A stretch of DNA of 64,000 nucleotides from Aminobacter niigataensis. GTDB lineage: Bacteria; Pseudomonadota; Alphaproteobacteria; Rhizobiales; Rhizobiaceae. Below are positions 18,108-27,402 of this stretch, piece after piece. The stretch lies in contig NZ_JACHOT010000010.1 of assembly GCF_014200015.1 (NCBI RefSeq), positions 46,343 through 110,342 of the forward strand. Reading direction: 5' to 3'. The first letter of the stretch is position 1. Each line of letters opens with the position of its first letter. The position numbers and the translations under genes were made by a program. The notes beneath the pieces were generated by a model. It made no database searches and was not told the origin of the DNA. It saw nothing but the letters and a program-made list of their open reading frames with translations.

Positions 18108-19088
18108 ATGGCCAAAAGCGAAAAGCCGACAATCTTTCGCGAGGAGCGCTCACCGCTCAAGGTGACGATGCTTGTCTTCTCCGGCGCGTCCATCATGTGC
18201 GTCGCCTCGGCCGTCGATCCGCTGCGCGCCGCCAACCGCGTCTCGGGCGAAACCCTGTTCGACTACCGGCTGGTCTCGAGCACCGGCGAGCCCGCGATCA
18301 CCACCTGCGGCCTGCCGGTGGCGGTCTCGGGCGCCTTCGACCCGGACGAGGCCTGCGACGTGCTGATGGTCATCGCCGGCTTCGGCACACAGGGCTATGC
18401 GACGTCGAAGCTGCTCGGCGGGATCAGGCGCTGCGCCCGCCAGGCGCGCGCCGCAGGCGGGATCGAGGCCGGCACCTGGCTCGTCGCCCGCGCCGGGCTG
18501 CTGGAAGGCCGTGCCGCCACCACCCATTGGGAAGACATGGAGGATTTTGCCGCCGCCTTCCCCGATGTCGAGGTCCGCCCTGACCGCTACATCATCGACG
18601 GGCCGGTCTTCACCTCGGGCGGTGCGGCGCCCACCTTCGACCTGATGCTGCATCTGGTGCGCTCGCGGCTCGGCATGGCCACCGCGCTCGATGTCGCAAG
18701 CGTCTTCATCTACGACCAGTCGCGCGCCGCCACCGACGCCCAGCCGCTGGTTTCGCTCGGCCGGCTCGACGGCTACGACCCGCGCCTTGCCCAGGCGATC
18801 CGGCTGATGGAGGCGCATGTCGACCAACCGCTGACGATTGCCGCGATTGCAAAGCGTGCCGGCGTCACGGCGCGGACGCTCGAAAGCATCTTCCGCGCCT
18901 CGATCGGAGAGACGCCCGGCGCCTACTATCTCAGGCTGAGATTGAACGCCGCGAGACGGCTGGTTGTCGACACCCGCGTCAGCATGGCCGAGGTGGCGGA
19001 GCGGACCGGCTTTTCCTCGGCCGCTGCATTCTCGCGCAGTTTCTCGCATGCCTTCGGCACGCCGCCGGTGCGGATGCGCAAGGGCTGA
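18108..19088 (+). CDS. cdhR: GATase1/AraC-type regulator, CdhR-like (carnitine operon activator)
   Basis: The 326-residue regulator has an N-terminal DJ-1/PfpI-like glutamine-amidotransferase fold (residues ~15-190) and a C-terminal AraC helix-turn-helix pair (A-A-I-A-K-R-A-G-V-T-A-R-T-L-E and S-M-A-E-V-A-E-R-T-G-F-S-S-A-A-A-F-S-R). This architecture matches CdhR, which activates carnitine dehydrogenase genes in Pseudomonas. Its divergent position next to the carnitine operon supports the same role. Confidence 0.85.
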   Translation: MAKSEKPTIFREERSPLKVTMLVFSGASIMCVASAVDPLRAANRVSGETLFDYRLVSSTGEPAITTCGLPVAVSGAFDPDEACDVLMVIAGFGTQGYATSKLLGGIRRCARQARAAGGIEAGTWLVARAGLLEGRAATTHWEDMEDFAAAFPDVEVRPDRYIIDGPVFTSGGAAPTFDLMLHLVRSRLGMATALDVASVFIYDQSRAATDAQPLVSLGRLDGYDPRLAQAIRLMEAHVDQPLTIAAIAKRAGVTARTLESIFRASIGETPGAYYLRLRLNAARRLVVDTRVSMAEVAERTGFSSAAAFSRSFSHAFGTPPVRMRKG

Positions 19089-19126
19089 GATTGCGCCTTG
19101 CGGGAGACCAGCTCAAGGCAGAATAC

Positions 19127-19262
19127 CCCCACCCTCAATCCCTCCCCAAAGGGGGAGGGAAGCTTTGCGTCGCGCCATACGATCCGATCGCGGGAAAATC
19201 TCGCTTGGCATGGTAGTGCCGATCCCCCTCCCCCTTGTGGGGAGGGGTTAGGGGTGGGGGTG
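19127..19262. repeat. Paired palindromic repeat, family C
   Basis: Arms at about 19127-19163 and 19222-19262 contain CCCCCACCCT...CCTCCCC...GGGGGAGG and the inverse. The pair lies between the convergent CdhR-like and HAD phosphatase genes, where it may end transcription from both sides. The 179-base gap contains no visible gene. Confidence 0.75.
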
Positions 19263-19267
19263 ATGTC

Positions 19268-20038
19268 TCAGCCTCGCCTGCAAAGAATCCACTCAACCGC
19301 TGCAGCGAGGTCATCAACGACGGCGCTCGGGTGCGGCGCGTGGCGGCTCTCGTCACCGGCACGATACTTGCCGGTCCGCACCAGCAGGGCCGATCCGATG
19401 CCCGCCTTCAGGGCCCCGGCGACATCGCTTTCGGCGTCGTCGCCAACCATGACCGCCTGTCCCGGCAGGCAGTCCAACCCGGCAAGTGCGGCGTGGAAGA
19501 AGTCGCGCGCGGGCTTGCCCAGCACCGTCGCCTGCTTGCCGGCGGCGAATTCGAGTGCTGCGACGAAGGCACCGGCATCAAGGCTGAGGCCGCCGTCGGC
19601 GTCCTTGAAGGTGCGGTTGACCGCAAGCGCGAGAAATTCGGCACCGTCGATGAGTTGCCGGAAGGCGGCGTTCATCGCCGCATAGGTGAAGGCCTCGGCG
19701 GCATCGCCGACCACCACCGCCTTCCTCTCGCCGAACATGTGTCCGGCGAATTCGGGCACGAGGTCGGGATGCACGAGCAGCTGCGGCGCGCAGCCTTCGC
19801 GTGCAAGCCATTCGACGGCCGCGCGGGCAGGCGTCAGCAATTCATCGTCGCCGACTTCGATGCCGAGGGCGGCGAGTTGCCTGACGATGGCTGCACGTGG
19901 CGAACGCGTGGTGTTGCTGACGAAGCGGATAGCAAGGTCTTCGCCATGCAGCCGGCGAATGGCTTCGATTGCACCGGGTATCGCCGCGTCGCCGTCATAG
20001 ACGACGCCCGAAAGGTCCAGAAGCACCGCGCGTATCAT
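19268..20038 (-). CDS. HAD-IIA family phosphatase
   Basis: The 256-residue protein has HAD motif I (L-L-D-L-S-G-V-V-Y-D-G), motif II (R-F-V-S-N-T-T-R-S) and motif III/IV (K-P-A-R-D-F-F near the cap boundary, V-G-D-D-A-E-S-D-V). The order and large C2 cap match the NagD/LHPP-type HAD-IIA group. It would dephosphorylate a small phosphorylated metabolite. I chose ATG 20038 so that the motif I strand starts right after the initiator. No linked pathway is obvious; it precedes the xylose genes on the same strand. Confidence 0.85.
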   Translation of the reverse strand: MIRAVLLDLSGVVYDGDAAIPGAIEAIRRLHGEDLAIRFVSNTTRSPRAAIVRQLAALGIEVGDDELLTPARAAVEWLAREGCAPQLLVHPDLVPEFAGHMFGERKAVVVGDAAEAFTYAAMNAAFRQLIDGAEFLALAVNRTFKDADGGLSLDAGAFVAALEFAAGKQATVLGKPARDFFHAALAGLDCLPGQAVMVGDDAESDVAGALKAGIGSALLVRTGKYRAGDESRHAPHPSAVVDDLAAAVEWILCRRG

Positions 20039-20084
20039 CGGCGAAGGATGGCGAAGCATCCTCCGTTCGTCAAACCGTCAGCAA

Positions 20085-20312
20085 TCAGGCGGCACAGCTT
20101 TCGCTGCCGATGCGCGAGCGCATGTTTTCGGCGAGCACGGCTTCGAGGCGCAGCGCCACTGCCCGGCTCCATTCGTCCGACAGCTGCGTCTCCCCGACAG
20201 GAGGCAGCGCCATCAGCCGGTCGACGATGGAATTGGTGTGCGAGCGGTCGAGCAATGCCTCGATCTCCGGCTCGTTCGTATTTGCGATGAAAGTCTTTTG
20301 TTCCCGTCTCAT
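20085..20312 (-). CDS. Small hypothetical protein
   Basis: The 75-residue protein (starts M-R-R-E-Q-K-T-F, ends G-S-E-S-C-A-A) is mixed helical and charged, with no signal peptide or membrane span. I do not recognise a family. It lies between the HAD phosphatase and xylA genes on the same strand. Third-position GC bias and an open frame in an otherwise empty gap support it; a longer frame from 20375 exists but its start lacks a ribosome-binding site. Confidence is moderate because overlapping frames also stay open here. Confidence 0.5.
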   Translation of the reverse strand: MRREQKTFIANTNEPEIEALLDRSHTNSIVDRLMALPPVGETQLSDEWSRAVALRLEAVLAENMRSRIGSESCAA

Positions 20313-20414
20313 GACGCCGTAACTCACTGATTCGACGGGCGTCTTGAGGGCGAGAAAGAGGCAATTCAGCGGCAAGGGGGAAAGCGACTCCCCCTCGCCT
20401 GATGGTTGTCCGGT

Positions 20415-21725
20415 TCAGACATAGCGGTTGACGACGTTCTCCAGATATTCCTGCCGGCCCGACTTCGGCTGCGGCTCGATGCCATCGGCGGCGACGCGCG
20501 CGGCGATCTGCTCGAGGCTGCGCTCGCCAGAAAGCATCGCCTTGGCTTCAGTCGAGTTCCAGCCGGCGTAACGCGCGTCGAGCGGGGCGGACAGTGCCTT
20601 GTCCTCGATCATCTTCGCAGCAGCCTTGAGGCCGCGGGCGCAGGCGTCCATGCCGCCGACATGGGCAACCAGCAGGTCTTCGGGGTCGAGCGACTGGCGG
20701 CGCAGCTTGGCGTCGAAATTGGTGCCGCCCGTCTTGAAACCGCCGCCCAGCAGCACCTGGTAGTAGGCCAGCGCCATCTCGGGCACGTTGTTGGGGAACT
20801 GGTCGGTATCCCAGCCCGACTGGTAGTCGTTGCGGTTCATGTCGATGGAGCCAAAGATGCCGAGCGCATTGGCGGTCGCCAGCTCATGCTCGAAGGAATG
20901 GCCGGCCAGGATTGCGTGGCCCTGCTCGATGTTGACCTTTACCTCCTTCTCCAGCCCGTACTTCCTGAGGAAGCCGTAGACGGTGGCGACATCGTAGTCG
21001 TACTGGTGCTTGGTCGGCTCCTGCGGCTTCGGCTCGATCAGAATGGTGCCGGTGAAACCTATCTTGTGCTTGTAGTCGACGACGAGGTTGAGGAAGCGGC
21101 CGAGCTGGTCGAGCTCGCGGCCCATGTCGGTGTTGAGCAGCGTCTCATAGCCTTCGCGGCCGCCCCACAGCACGTAGTTCTCACCCTTGAGCCGCTTGGT
21201 GACGTCGATGCAGTGCTTCACCGTCGCGGCTGCATAGGCAAAGACATCCGGGTCGGGGTTGGTGGCGGCACCCGACATGAAGCGGCGGTTGGAAAACAGG
21301 TTTGCCGTGCCCCAGAGCAGCTTGACGCCGGTCTTGGCCATCTTGCCTTCGAAATGGTCGGCGATCTCATCGAGACGCTTGGCACTCTCGGCAAAGGTCG
21401 CACCCTCGGGCCGCACGTCGGCATCGTGGAAGCAATAGTAGGGAACGCCGAGCAGCGAAAACAGCTCGAAGGCGACGTCGGCCTTCAGCTTGGCATGCTC
21501 CATGGTCTCGCCGAACCAGGGCCGCTCGAAGGTCTGGCCGCCGAACGGATCGCCGCCCGGCCAGGCGAATGTGTGCCAGTAGGCGACCGCGAAGCGCAGG
21601 TGGTCTTCCAGCCGCTTGCCCAGCACCACCTCGTCGGCATTGTAGTGCCGGTAGGCCAGCGGGTTGGTGCTGTCGGGGCCTTCGTAGCGGACGGGCTTGA
21701 TGTCGCCGAAATAGCCGGTGCTCAT
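20415..21725 (-). CDS. xylA: Xylose isomerase
   Basis: The 436-residue protein is a class II xylose isomerase, converting D-xylose to D-xylulose. Visible family blocks are Y-Y-C-F-H-D-A-D-V (catalytic His and Asp), [30 protein letters not shown] and D-M-N-R-N-D-Y-Q. I chose ATG 21725 (M-S-T-G-Y-F-G-D-I), preceded by AAGGAG. Together with the xylB gene further upstream on the same strand it completes entry of xylose into the pentose phosphate pathway. No xylose transporter is recognisable alongside. Confidence 0.96.
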   Translation of the reverse strand: MSTGYFGDIKPVRYEGPDSTNPLAYRHYNADEVVLGKRLEDHLRFAVAYWHTFAWPGGDPFGGQTFERPWFGETMEHAKLKADVAFELFSLLGVPYYCFHDADVRPEGATFAESAKRLDEIADHFEGKMAKTGVKLLWGTANLFSNRRFMSGAATNPDPDVFAYAAATVKHCIDVTKRLKGENYVLWGGREGYETLLNTDMGRELDQLGRFLNLVVDYKHKIGFTGTILIEPKPQEPTKHQYDYDVATVYGFLRKYGLEKEVKVNIEQGHAILAGHSFEHELATANALGIFGSIDMNRNDYQSGWDTDQFPNNVPEMALAYYQVLLGGGFKTGGTNFDAKLRRQSLDPEDLLVAHVGGMDACARGLKAAAKMIEDKALSAPLDARYAGWNSTEAKAMLSGERSLEQIAARVAADGIEPQPKSGRQEYLENVVNRYV

Positions 21726-21876
21726 GGGAGAACTCCTTTCAGTGAGTACGCATGACCGTCCCGGATCGGGCGGCCGCAAAGATTCCGAATTCGATTACCT
21801 CAGGCGTAATTGGTTCCAGTCGGCACTGCTGCGACAAGGGTCGCGTTATCAAAGACAAACCCGACGGAGAGCAGAG

Positions 21877-22236
21877 ATGACCGACGACAACGCCATCGCC
21901 GAAGCCTACATCGCCGCCTGGAACGAGACCGACGCCGACGCCCGCAAGGCGAAGATCGAGGCCGCCTTCACTTCCGGCGTGACCTATCGCGACCCCATCA
22001 TGCAGGGCGACGGCCATGGCGGCATCGACGCGCTGATCGCTGGCGTGCACGGCCAGTTCCCCGGCTTCCGCTTCAAGCTGAAAGGCAAGGCCGACGGCTT
22101 CGGCGACCATATCCGCTTTTCCTGGAGCCTTGGTCCCGATGGTGCGGAGGCCGTGATCGAAGGCTCCGACTTCGCCACCCTCGAGAACGGCCGCCTGAGC
22201 GGCATCACCGGCTTCCTCGACAAGGTGCCCGGCTGA
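21877..22236 (+). CDS. SnoaL/NTF2-like small protein
   Basis: The 119-residue alpha+beta protein is of the NTF2/SnoaL-like fold (A-E-A-Y-I-A-A-W-N-E-T near the start, Y-R-D-P-I-M-Q-G and F-P-G-F-R-F-K-L). Members bind or isomerise diverse small ligands; the substrate here is unknown. ATG 21877 is preceded by GAGAGCAGAG. It reads against xylA and xylB, ending 14 bases from the xylB stop, and looks inserted between two genes usually found together. Confidence 0.8.
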   Translation: MTDDNAIAEAYIAAWNETDADARKAKIEAAFTSGVTYRDPIMQGDGHGGIDALIAGVHGQFPGFRFKLKGKADGFGDHIRFSWSLGPDGAEAVIEGSDFATLENGRLSGITGFLDKVPG

Positions 22237-22250
22237 TCTGGCTCGGGCGC

Positions 22251-23702
22251 TCACATCGCCCCCCGGATCGCCGGATAGAGTTTGCGATAGCGCTGGTAGG
22301 CCTCGTCATAGGCGCCTGCCAGTGTGGCCACCGGCTCGATGGTTTCGGCTGTCGCAGGCGGCGTGCAGACCTGATGCGGGTCGGCGCCTTCGGCGGCGAT
22401 GAGGCCGAGGCGCGCAGCACCAAAAGCAGCGCCGAAATCACCGTCGGCAGGAATGTCGACCGGCAGGCCGAGCGCGGTGGCGATCGACTTCAGCCAGTAG
22501 CGCGAGCGCGAGCCACCGCCGATGGCCGTCACGCGTGTCAGCGAGGTTCCGGCATTGGCCAGAGCTTCAAGGCTGTCGCGGAAGGCAAAGGCCACACCCT
22601 CGAGCACGGCCTGGGTCAGACCGGCGCGGTCGATCTCATGGGCAAGGCCCGTGAAGGAGCCGCGGATCGCCGCGTCGTTGTGCGGGGTCCGTTCGCCCGA
22701 GAGATAGGGCAGGAAGCTGACGCCGGTGGGCGCGCGCAGATCGTCGCCGAGTTCGCGGGTCAGTTCGGCCGCATCCTTGCCCGTGATGTTGCTCAGCCAG
22801 TTGAGCGAATCCGTCGCCGACAAGATGACGCCCATCTGGTGCCAGGCGTTGGGCAGCGCATGGCAGAACGTGTGCACCGCACTTTCCGGATTGGGCAGGT
22901 AGGCGCCGTTGGCGGCAAACAGCACGCCCGAGGTGCCGAGCGACACGAAGGCCGCGCCCGGCCTGACCGTGCCCATGCCGCAGGCGGAAGCCGCGTTGTC
23001 GCCCGCGCCGCCGGAAATCGTCACCGCCTGCCCCATGCCCCATTTCGAAGCCAGTTCTCCGCGCAGCATCCCGGCTAGATCAGTACCCTCGACCAACGAC
23101 GGCATGTGTTCGGTGCCGAGGCCGGTGGCGGCCAAAAGCTCCGGCGACCACCGTCGCGACGCGACATCAAGCCAGGACGTGCCGGCCGAGTCGGACATTT
23201 CGGAGATGTATTCGCCGGCCAGCCAGAGCCGCAGATAGTCCTTGGGCAACAGCACCTTCGCCACCCGGGCGAAGACGTCAGGCTCGTTGGCCTTCACCCA
23301 GGCGAGCTTGGGTGCGGTGAAGCCGGGGAAAACGATGTTGCCGATAATCTTGCGAAAACGCGGGTCGGCGTCGAGCCTAGCTGCCTCGGCAAAGCTGCGC
23401 GTGTCGTTCCACAGGATGCAGGGACGAAGCACTTTGCCCGAGGCGTCGAGCAGCGTCGCACCATGCATCTGCCCGGACAGGCCGATGCCGCGCACGGCAG
23501 CGATTTCCCCTGGATGTGCCGCCTTGAGCTCGGCGATCGCCTCTTCGGTGGCGCGAATCCAGTCGGCCGGATCCTGTTCGGACCAGCCGTGGTGCGGCCG
23601 CGACACGTCGAGCGAACCGTGGCCGGAGCCGATGATCTTCTGGTCGGCGTCCATCAGCAGCGCCTTCACGCCTGACGTACCGAGATCGAGCCCGAGATAC
23701 AT
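22251..23702 (-). CDS. xylB: Xylulokinase
   Basis: The 483-residue FGGY-family kinase phosphorylates D-xylulose. It starts M-Y-L-G-L-D-L-G-T-S-G-V-K-A (phosphate-binding loop with catalytic-domain Asp), has G-Q-M-H-G-A-T-L-L-D typical of XylB, S-G-G-A-G-D-N-A-A-S-A and the C-terminal I-G-G-G-S-R-S-R-Y-W. Length and motifs fit a full enzyme. It shares strand and function with xylA but is separated from it by the oppositely oriented SnoaL-like gene. Confidence 0.95.
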   Translation of the reverse strand: MYLGLDLGTSGVKALLMDADQKIIGSGHGSLDVSRPHHGWSEQDPADWIRATEEAIAELKAAHPGEIAAVRGIGLSGQMHGATLLDASGKVLRPCILWNDTRSFAEAARLDADPRFRKIIGNIVFPGFTAPKLAWVKANEPDVFARVAKVLLPKDYLRLWLAGEYISEMSDSAGTSWLDVASRRWSPELLAATGLGTEHMPSLVEGTDLAGMLRGELASKWGMGQAVTISGGAGDNAASACGMGTVRPGAAFVSLGTSGVLFAANGAYLPNPESAVHTFCHALPNAWHQMGVILSATDSLNWLSNITGKDAAELTRELGDDLRAPTGVSFLPYLSGERTPHNDAAIRGSFTGLAHEIDRAGLTQAVLEGVAFAFRDSLEALANAGTSLTRVTAIGGGSRSRYWLKSIATALGLPVDIPADGDFGAAFGAARLGLIAAEGADPHQVCTPPATAETIEPVATLAGAYDEAYQRYRKLYPAIRGAM

Positions 23703-24036
23703 GCCATTCCTCCCGAATGAGAGCCGCGGACGCCTTTGGCGCCCATCCTCTCACGTCATTGGCCAGCCTTCATCGCCAACAGGCAGAAACGGCCAGGCCA
23801 TCGTCCCGTTCCTCCGACGGACGCTGCTTATTAGCAAACATTCCAGGGTCGGGTCGACATTTATTTCGGAACTCGCAAAAAATAATCGGACGTTCGACCC
23901 AGCGGCTCTGTAAGCAGCGTCGAAGGTCGACGGACTGATTGCCAACTCTGGGCTCAAAAGCTCGGGAAGGCGGACGAGGCACTGCCTCTGGTGCAGCCGA
24001 TCGCAAGGTGGTCTTATCAGGCCGAGGAGACGTTGA
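23703..24036. other. Intergenic region between xylB and an orphan small gene
   Basis: This 334-base gap has visibly lower GC than its neighbours, including an A/T-rich stretch near 23875-23890. It should contain the xylB promoter (reading left) and the promoter of the small gene at 24037 (reading right). I see no convincing gene, RNA or repeat in it. Confidence 0.5.
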
Positions 24037-24408
24037 ATGGTTGTGAAAACACTCGTCATAGCCCCCGAATACGTCAGCTTTTACGTTGCCGGCAGGCGCG
24101 AGGTCACACCGCCGATTGACCTAGACTATGGGCGTATTGCGGCAACACGTGAATGCATCACCGTTCCATCTCTCTATTCGAACGACGGGGATACCACGGT
24201 AGTTGTCGGGCCACTCTCGGAATTGAACCAGACGTTAACGCCGGACCACGACGGTTTACTCGACACCCCTCACCGGCTGCTGATGCTGTCGGATGCCCTA
24301 ATTGACATCGCAGACATCCCGGTTAGCAGCACAAGGACGCACATCCGTATCTGGGTCAACCATCCAACACAGCCTGACCACGTCGTGATCGGCTGGGCGG
24401 ACGGCTAG
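24037..24408 (+). CDS. Hypothetical protein of unknown family
   Basis: The 123-residue protein starts M-V-V-K-T-L-V-I-A-P-E-Y. It has alternating hydrophobic strands and no signal peptide or membrane span. I do not recognise a family. A good ribosome-binding site (GAGGAGA) precedes ATG 24037. Base composition is closer to neutral than in the flanking GC-rich genes, which hints at acquisition from elsewhere. It converges on the TPR gene 18 bases downstream. Confidence 0.6.
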   Translation: MVVKTLVIAPEYVSFYVAGRREVTPPIDLDYGRIAATRECITVPSLYSNDGDTTVVVGPLSELNQTLTPDHDGLLDTPHRLLMLSDALIDIADIPVSSTRTHIRIWVNHPTQPDHVVIGWADG

Positions 24409-24426
24409 ATGTGGCATGCCTGATCG

Positions 24427-25749
24427 TCAGCCGTGCGCCAGAAGCGCCGCGCGCTGGACGAACAGGCCCGACAGCGGGCTCGTCGGGCGCGCGTGGTTGC
24501 GGGCGGCGGCGAGCTTCACCGCCAGCGCCTCGTCGCCATCGCGCAGGGCCGCTTCGATCAGCGTCAGTTCGATCACGTCGCGCTGGGCATGGCTGCCGCC
24601 GAAGCGGTGGGCGATGGCCCTGACCGGCCCAAGCAGCCGCACCGTCTCGCCATAGCGCCCTTCCCCGAAGGCCTTGATCGCCAGCGTGACGGGGTGGCCG
24701 ACGTCGCGCGTGAAAGCGGCGTTGTCGTCGTCGCGGGCGATCGCCTCGCGCTGGGCGTCGAGCATCGCCTTGGCCGGCGCTTCGAGACCGGCGCCAACGA
24801 AGGCCATCATCGCATGTGCGTCGTTGAAGGCGTAGTTGCCGGCCGCAGCCTTGGGCGCCCAGTTAGCCGCAAGGCTCGCCCAGCGGTCGCCGACATCGAC
24901 GCCGCCGAGATGAAGCCGCCACAATATCGCTGAGGCATCGACCATGTTGAGCGCCAGCTTCGACTGCGCGCTGTAGATCGGCCCGTCATAAAGCGCCAGC
25001 ACCTCGTCGGTCTCGCCGAGGTCGTAGTGAAACAGCGCCAGGTGCCACCAGTTGTGAACCTGGAGAAAACTCTCCTTTATCCAGGCGTCCGAGTTGCCGC
25101 GCATCCAGGCGATGCCGTCGCGCTGGCGGCTCTGCATCTCCATCACATGCGCCACCGCGTGCTGCGCCCAGCCGTCGCGCGGTTCAATCTCGACAGCTTG
25201 GCGGCCCAGCGCCTCGGCGTTGGAATAGTCGCCCATCTCCTCGAAGCCGAAGGCCTGCATGCCGAGAATGGCGTGATAGCCCGGCATGCCCGTGCTCCAC
25301 GCTGGCATCGCCAGCGCAATGCGGTCGCGCAGCATCGGCGCATTGCCGGTGAAGAAGTCGATCTGGTGTCCGGCCTGCAGCGCCAGCGCATCGGCGGGAT
25401 GCTCCGCCGTCAGATCGGCGAGGATATGCCCGGCCTCGTGCCAATGGCCCGCTGCGAGACAGCCGAGGGCTGCGACATGCGCCTTCTCACGGGCCGTTGC
25501 AGCGAGCACGGCGGCGGCAACATGGCAGTCCCGCGCGACCGCCATCGCCTCGCGCTCGGTGGCGAGGCCGTAGAGCCAGCCCTTCAGCACATGCGCCATG
25601 ACGAAATCGGGCGCAGCAGCGATCGCCTTGTCGGCCGAGCCGACCGGATCGCCAACGAAGCGCTGGAGTTCGCTCACCCCGCGCTCGTAATGCGCGGCGG
25701 AAGCCTCGTCCGCGCCTGAAAGCGCAAGCCCGAGCCGGTCCTTCACCAC
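24427..25749 (-). CDS. Tetratricopeptide-repeat protein (TTC38-like)
   Basis: The ~440-residue soluble protein is built of helical repeats and resembles TTC38-type TPR proteins (G-W-A-Q-H-A-V-A-H-V-M-E-M-Q and H-N-W-W-H-L-A-L-F-H are typical blocks). The biochemical role is unknown. I chose GTG 25749, which has a GAGG element nine bases upstream and begins where the conserved region starts; the frame stays open far upstream but that part overlaps the LysE gene in another frame. Its start lies 12 bases beyond the LysE stop. Confidence 0.75.
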   Translation of the reverse strand: MVKDRLGLALSGADEASAAHYERGVSELQRFVGDPVGSADKAIAAAPDFVMAHVLKGWLYGLATEREAMAVARDCHVAAAVLAATAREKAHVAALGCLAAGHWHEAGHILADLTAEHPADALALQAGHQIDFFTGNAPMLRDRIALAMPAWSTGMPGYHAILGMQAFGFEEMGDYSNAEALGRQAVEIEPRDGWAQHAVAHVMEMQSRQRDGIAWMRGNSDAWIKESFLQVHNWWHLALFHYDLGETDEVLALYDGPIYSAQSKLALNMVDASAILWRLHLGGVDVGDRWASLAANWAPKAAAGNYAFNDAHAMMAFVGAGLEAPAKAMLDAQREAIARDDDNAAFTRDVGHPVTLAIKAFGEGRYGETVRLLGPVRAIAHRFGGSHAQRDVIELTLIEAALRDGDEALAVKLAAARNHARPTSPLSGLFVQRAALLAHG

Positions 25750-25760
25750 GGCCGAAGTCC

Positions 25761-26384
25761 TCAGTGCCCCGAACGGGTTGCCGCCGCGGCAAGACCGGCG
25801 CCGACAAGCAAAGTGCCGCCGGTGCGGTTGAAGATGCGGATCGCGCGAGGATTGGACACAACACTGCGGGCGCGCGCGGCGACCAGCGCGTAGCCGAAGG
25901 CATTGGCGAAGGCCAGCGTCAGGAACGTCACCTCGAAGATCAGCATCTGGGTCCAGAAATCGCCGCTGCGGTCGATGAACTGCGGCAGGAAGGCGACGAA
26001 GAAGGTGATGCTCTTGGGGTTCAGCGCCGTGACGATCCAGGCATGCGCCATCATCTTGGCGGCCGACGCCGCATCCGTGCGCGGCTTGGCCTCGAGCGAC
26101 CCGCCGGCGCGGAACAGCTTTATGCCGAGATAGATGAGATAGGCAGCACCGATCCACTTGAGGATGGTGAAGACCGTGGCCGATGCCGCCAGCAGCGCGC
26201 CGATGCCGAGCATCGACAGCGTCATCGCGGTGAAATCGCCGAGTGCCACGCCCACCGCCATCGGCAGTGCGGTGCGCCAGCCCTGGCCGAGCGCATAGGA
26301 CACCACAAGCAGGATGGTCGGCCCCGGAATGACGAGCAGCACCGCAGACGCGGCGGCAAAGGCGGCCCAGTTTTCGAACGACAT
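25761..26384 (-). CDS. LysE/RhtB-family amino-acid exporter
   Basis: The 207-residue membrane protein has five to six hydrophobic segments. It carries the LysE-family N-terminal signature V-I-P-G-P-T-I-L-L-V-V-S and the mid-protein L-N-P-K-S-I-T-F-F-V-A-F-L-P-Q-F. Such proteins export amino acids or derivatives across the inner membrane. ATG 26384 (M-S-F-E-N-W) gives the normal family length. The TPR gene follows directly, probably in one transcript. Confidence 0.88.
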   Translation of the reverse strand: MSFENWAAFAAASAVLLVIPGPTILLVVSYALGQGWRTALPMAVGVALGDFTAMTLSMLGIGALLAASATVFTILKWIGAAYLIYLGIKLFRAGGSLEAKPRTDAASAAKMMAHAWIVTALNPKSITFFVAFLPQFIDRSGDFWTQMLIFEVTFLTLAFANAFGYALVAARARSVVSNPRAIRIFNRTGGTLLVGAGLAAAATRSGH

Positions 26385-26560
26385 GAAAAGCTCCCTGATC
26401 AACAATGGGATCAAGCTCCGCCGCTGCGCGGTTGTAAAGCCCTTGAGGCAACACACGCGGCATTCATGCTTTCTCAACCATGAATGATGAAAATGCCACC
26501 TATCCAGCCGGGGTTCGCCCCGGTGCCTGGCCGCCCCCGCGTTTAGAGTGGAATTGTACC

Positions 26561-27307
26561 GTGTCGAAATCGCCTGCTTCGCCGGTCTCCGGCCCAACCG
26601 ATCATGCCCCGAAACTGGCCTCGCGCCGCAACGTGCTTTTTGGCCTCGGCGCCGCCGGGCTGCTGGCCGGCTGCAGTCGAAGGATGGAGATGGACCTCGC
26701 CTCGATCCAGATCGACGACTACACCACCGGTTCGATCCGGCCCAGCATCAGCGTTGACAAGCAGGTAACCCGCCCCGAGCTGATGTACGCCTCCTTCACC
26801 GACGAAGGCTACCAGTTGCCGGAGATCCCCTTCGCCAAGGTCGATCCTAAATTCCGCCGCCAGATCGTCGTCGACCCGACCGGCGAAGCACCCGGCACCA
26901 TCGTCGTGCGGCTGCAGGAACGTCATCTCTATCTCGTCCAGCCGGGTGGCGATGCCATCCGCTATGGCGTCGGCATCGGCCGCGACGGCTTCCTCTGGAA
27001 CGGGCGCGCCAACATCCAGTACGGCAAGAAATGGCCGCGCTGGACCCCTCCGGCGGAAATGATCGCCCGCAAGCCGGAACTCGAGAAATGGCGCGGCGGC
27101 CAGCCCGGCGGCCTCGACAATCCGCTCGGCGCACGCGCCCTCTACATCTTCAAGGACGGCCAGGACACCGGCTACCGCGTCCATGGCTCGCCGGAATGGT
27201 GGACCATCGGCCAGGCGATGTCGTCGGGCTGCGTCCGCATGATCAACCAGGACGTCATCGACCTCTTCAGCCGCGTCAACGGCAAGACGCCGATCGTCGT
27301 CAGCTAG
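26561..27307 (+). CDS. L,D-transpeptidase (YkuD domain) with Tat/lipoprotein-like leader
   Basis: The protein has an N-terminal R-R-N-V-L-F-G-L-G-A-A-G-L-L-A-G-C, a twin-arginine plus lipobox-like sequence, then a YkuD domain: H-G-S-P-E-W-W near the end and the nucleophile motif S-S-G-C-V-R-M with catalytic Cys. It would cross-link peptidoglycan or attach proteins to it in the periplasm. The common S-H-G-C version has Ser in place of His here. I favour GTG 26561 (purine-rich AGAGTGGA upstream); an ATG at 26480 gives 27 more residues but has no ribosome-binding site. Confidence 0.82.
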   Translation: MSKSPASPVSGPTDHAPKLASRRNVLFGLGAAGLLAGCSRRMEMDLASIQIDDYTTGSIRPSISVDKQVTRPELMYASFTDEGYQLPEIPFAKVDPKFRRQIVVDPTGEAPGTIVVRLQERHLYLVQPGGDAIRYGVGIGRDGFLWNGRANIQYGKKWPRWTPPAEMIARKPELEKWRGGQPGGLDNPLGARALYIFKDGQDTGYRVHGSPEWWTIGQAMSSGCVRMINQDVIDLFSRVNGKTPIVVS

Positions 27308-27402
27308 GCTGCGGATAGCTTTAGAACCGACTGAATCTCCCATTGCGTCCGGTCGCCAGAAGGGCGAATGTGCCGGAAATCAGCACTGGGAGGACAGCGT
27401 CC

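Noticed and set aside
25750..26463. An upstream extension of the TPR protein reading frame through the LysE gene.
   Set aside because: The added segment overlaps a full, typical LysE exporter in another frame and has no TPR-like content. GTG 25749 has a proper ribosome-binding site.
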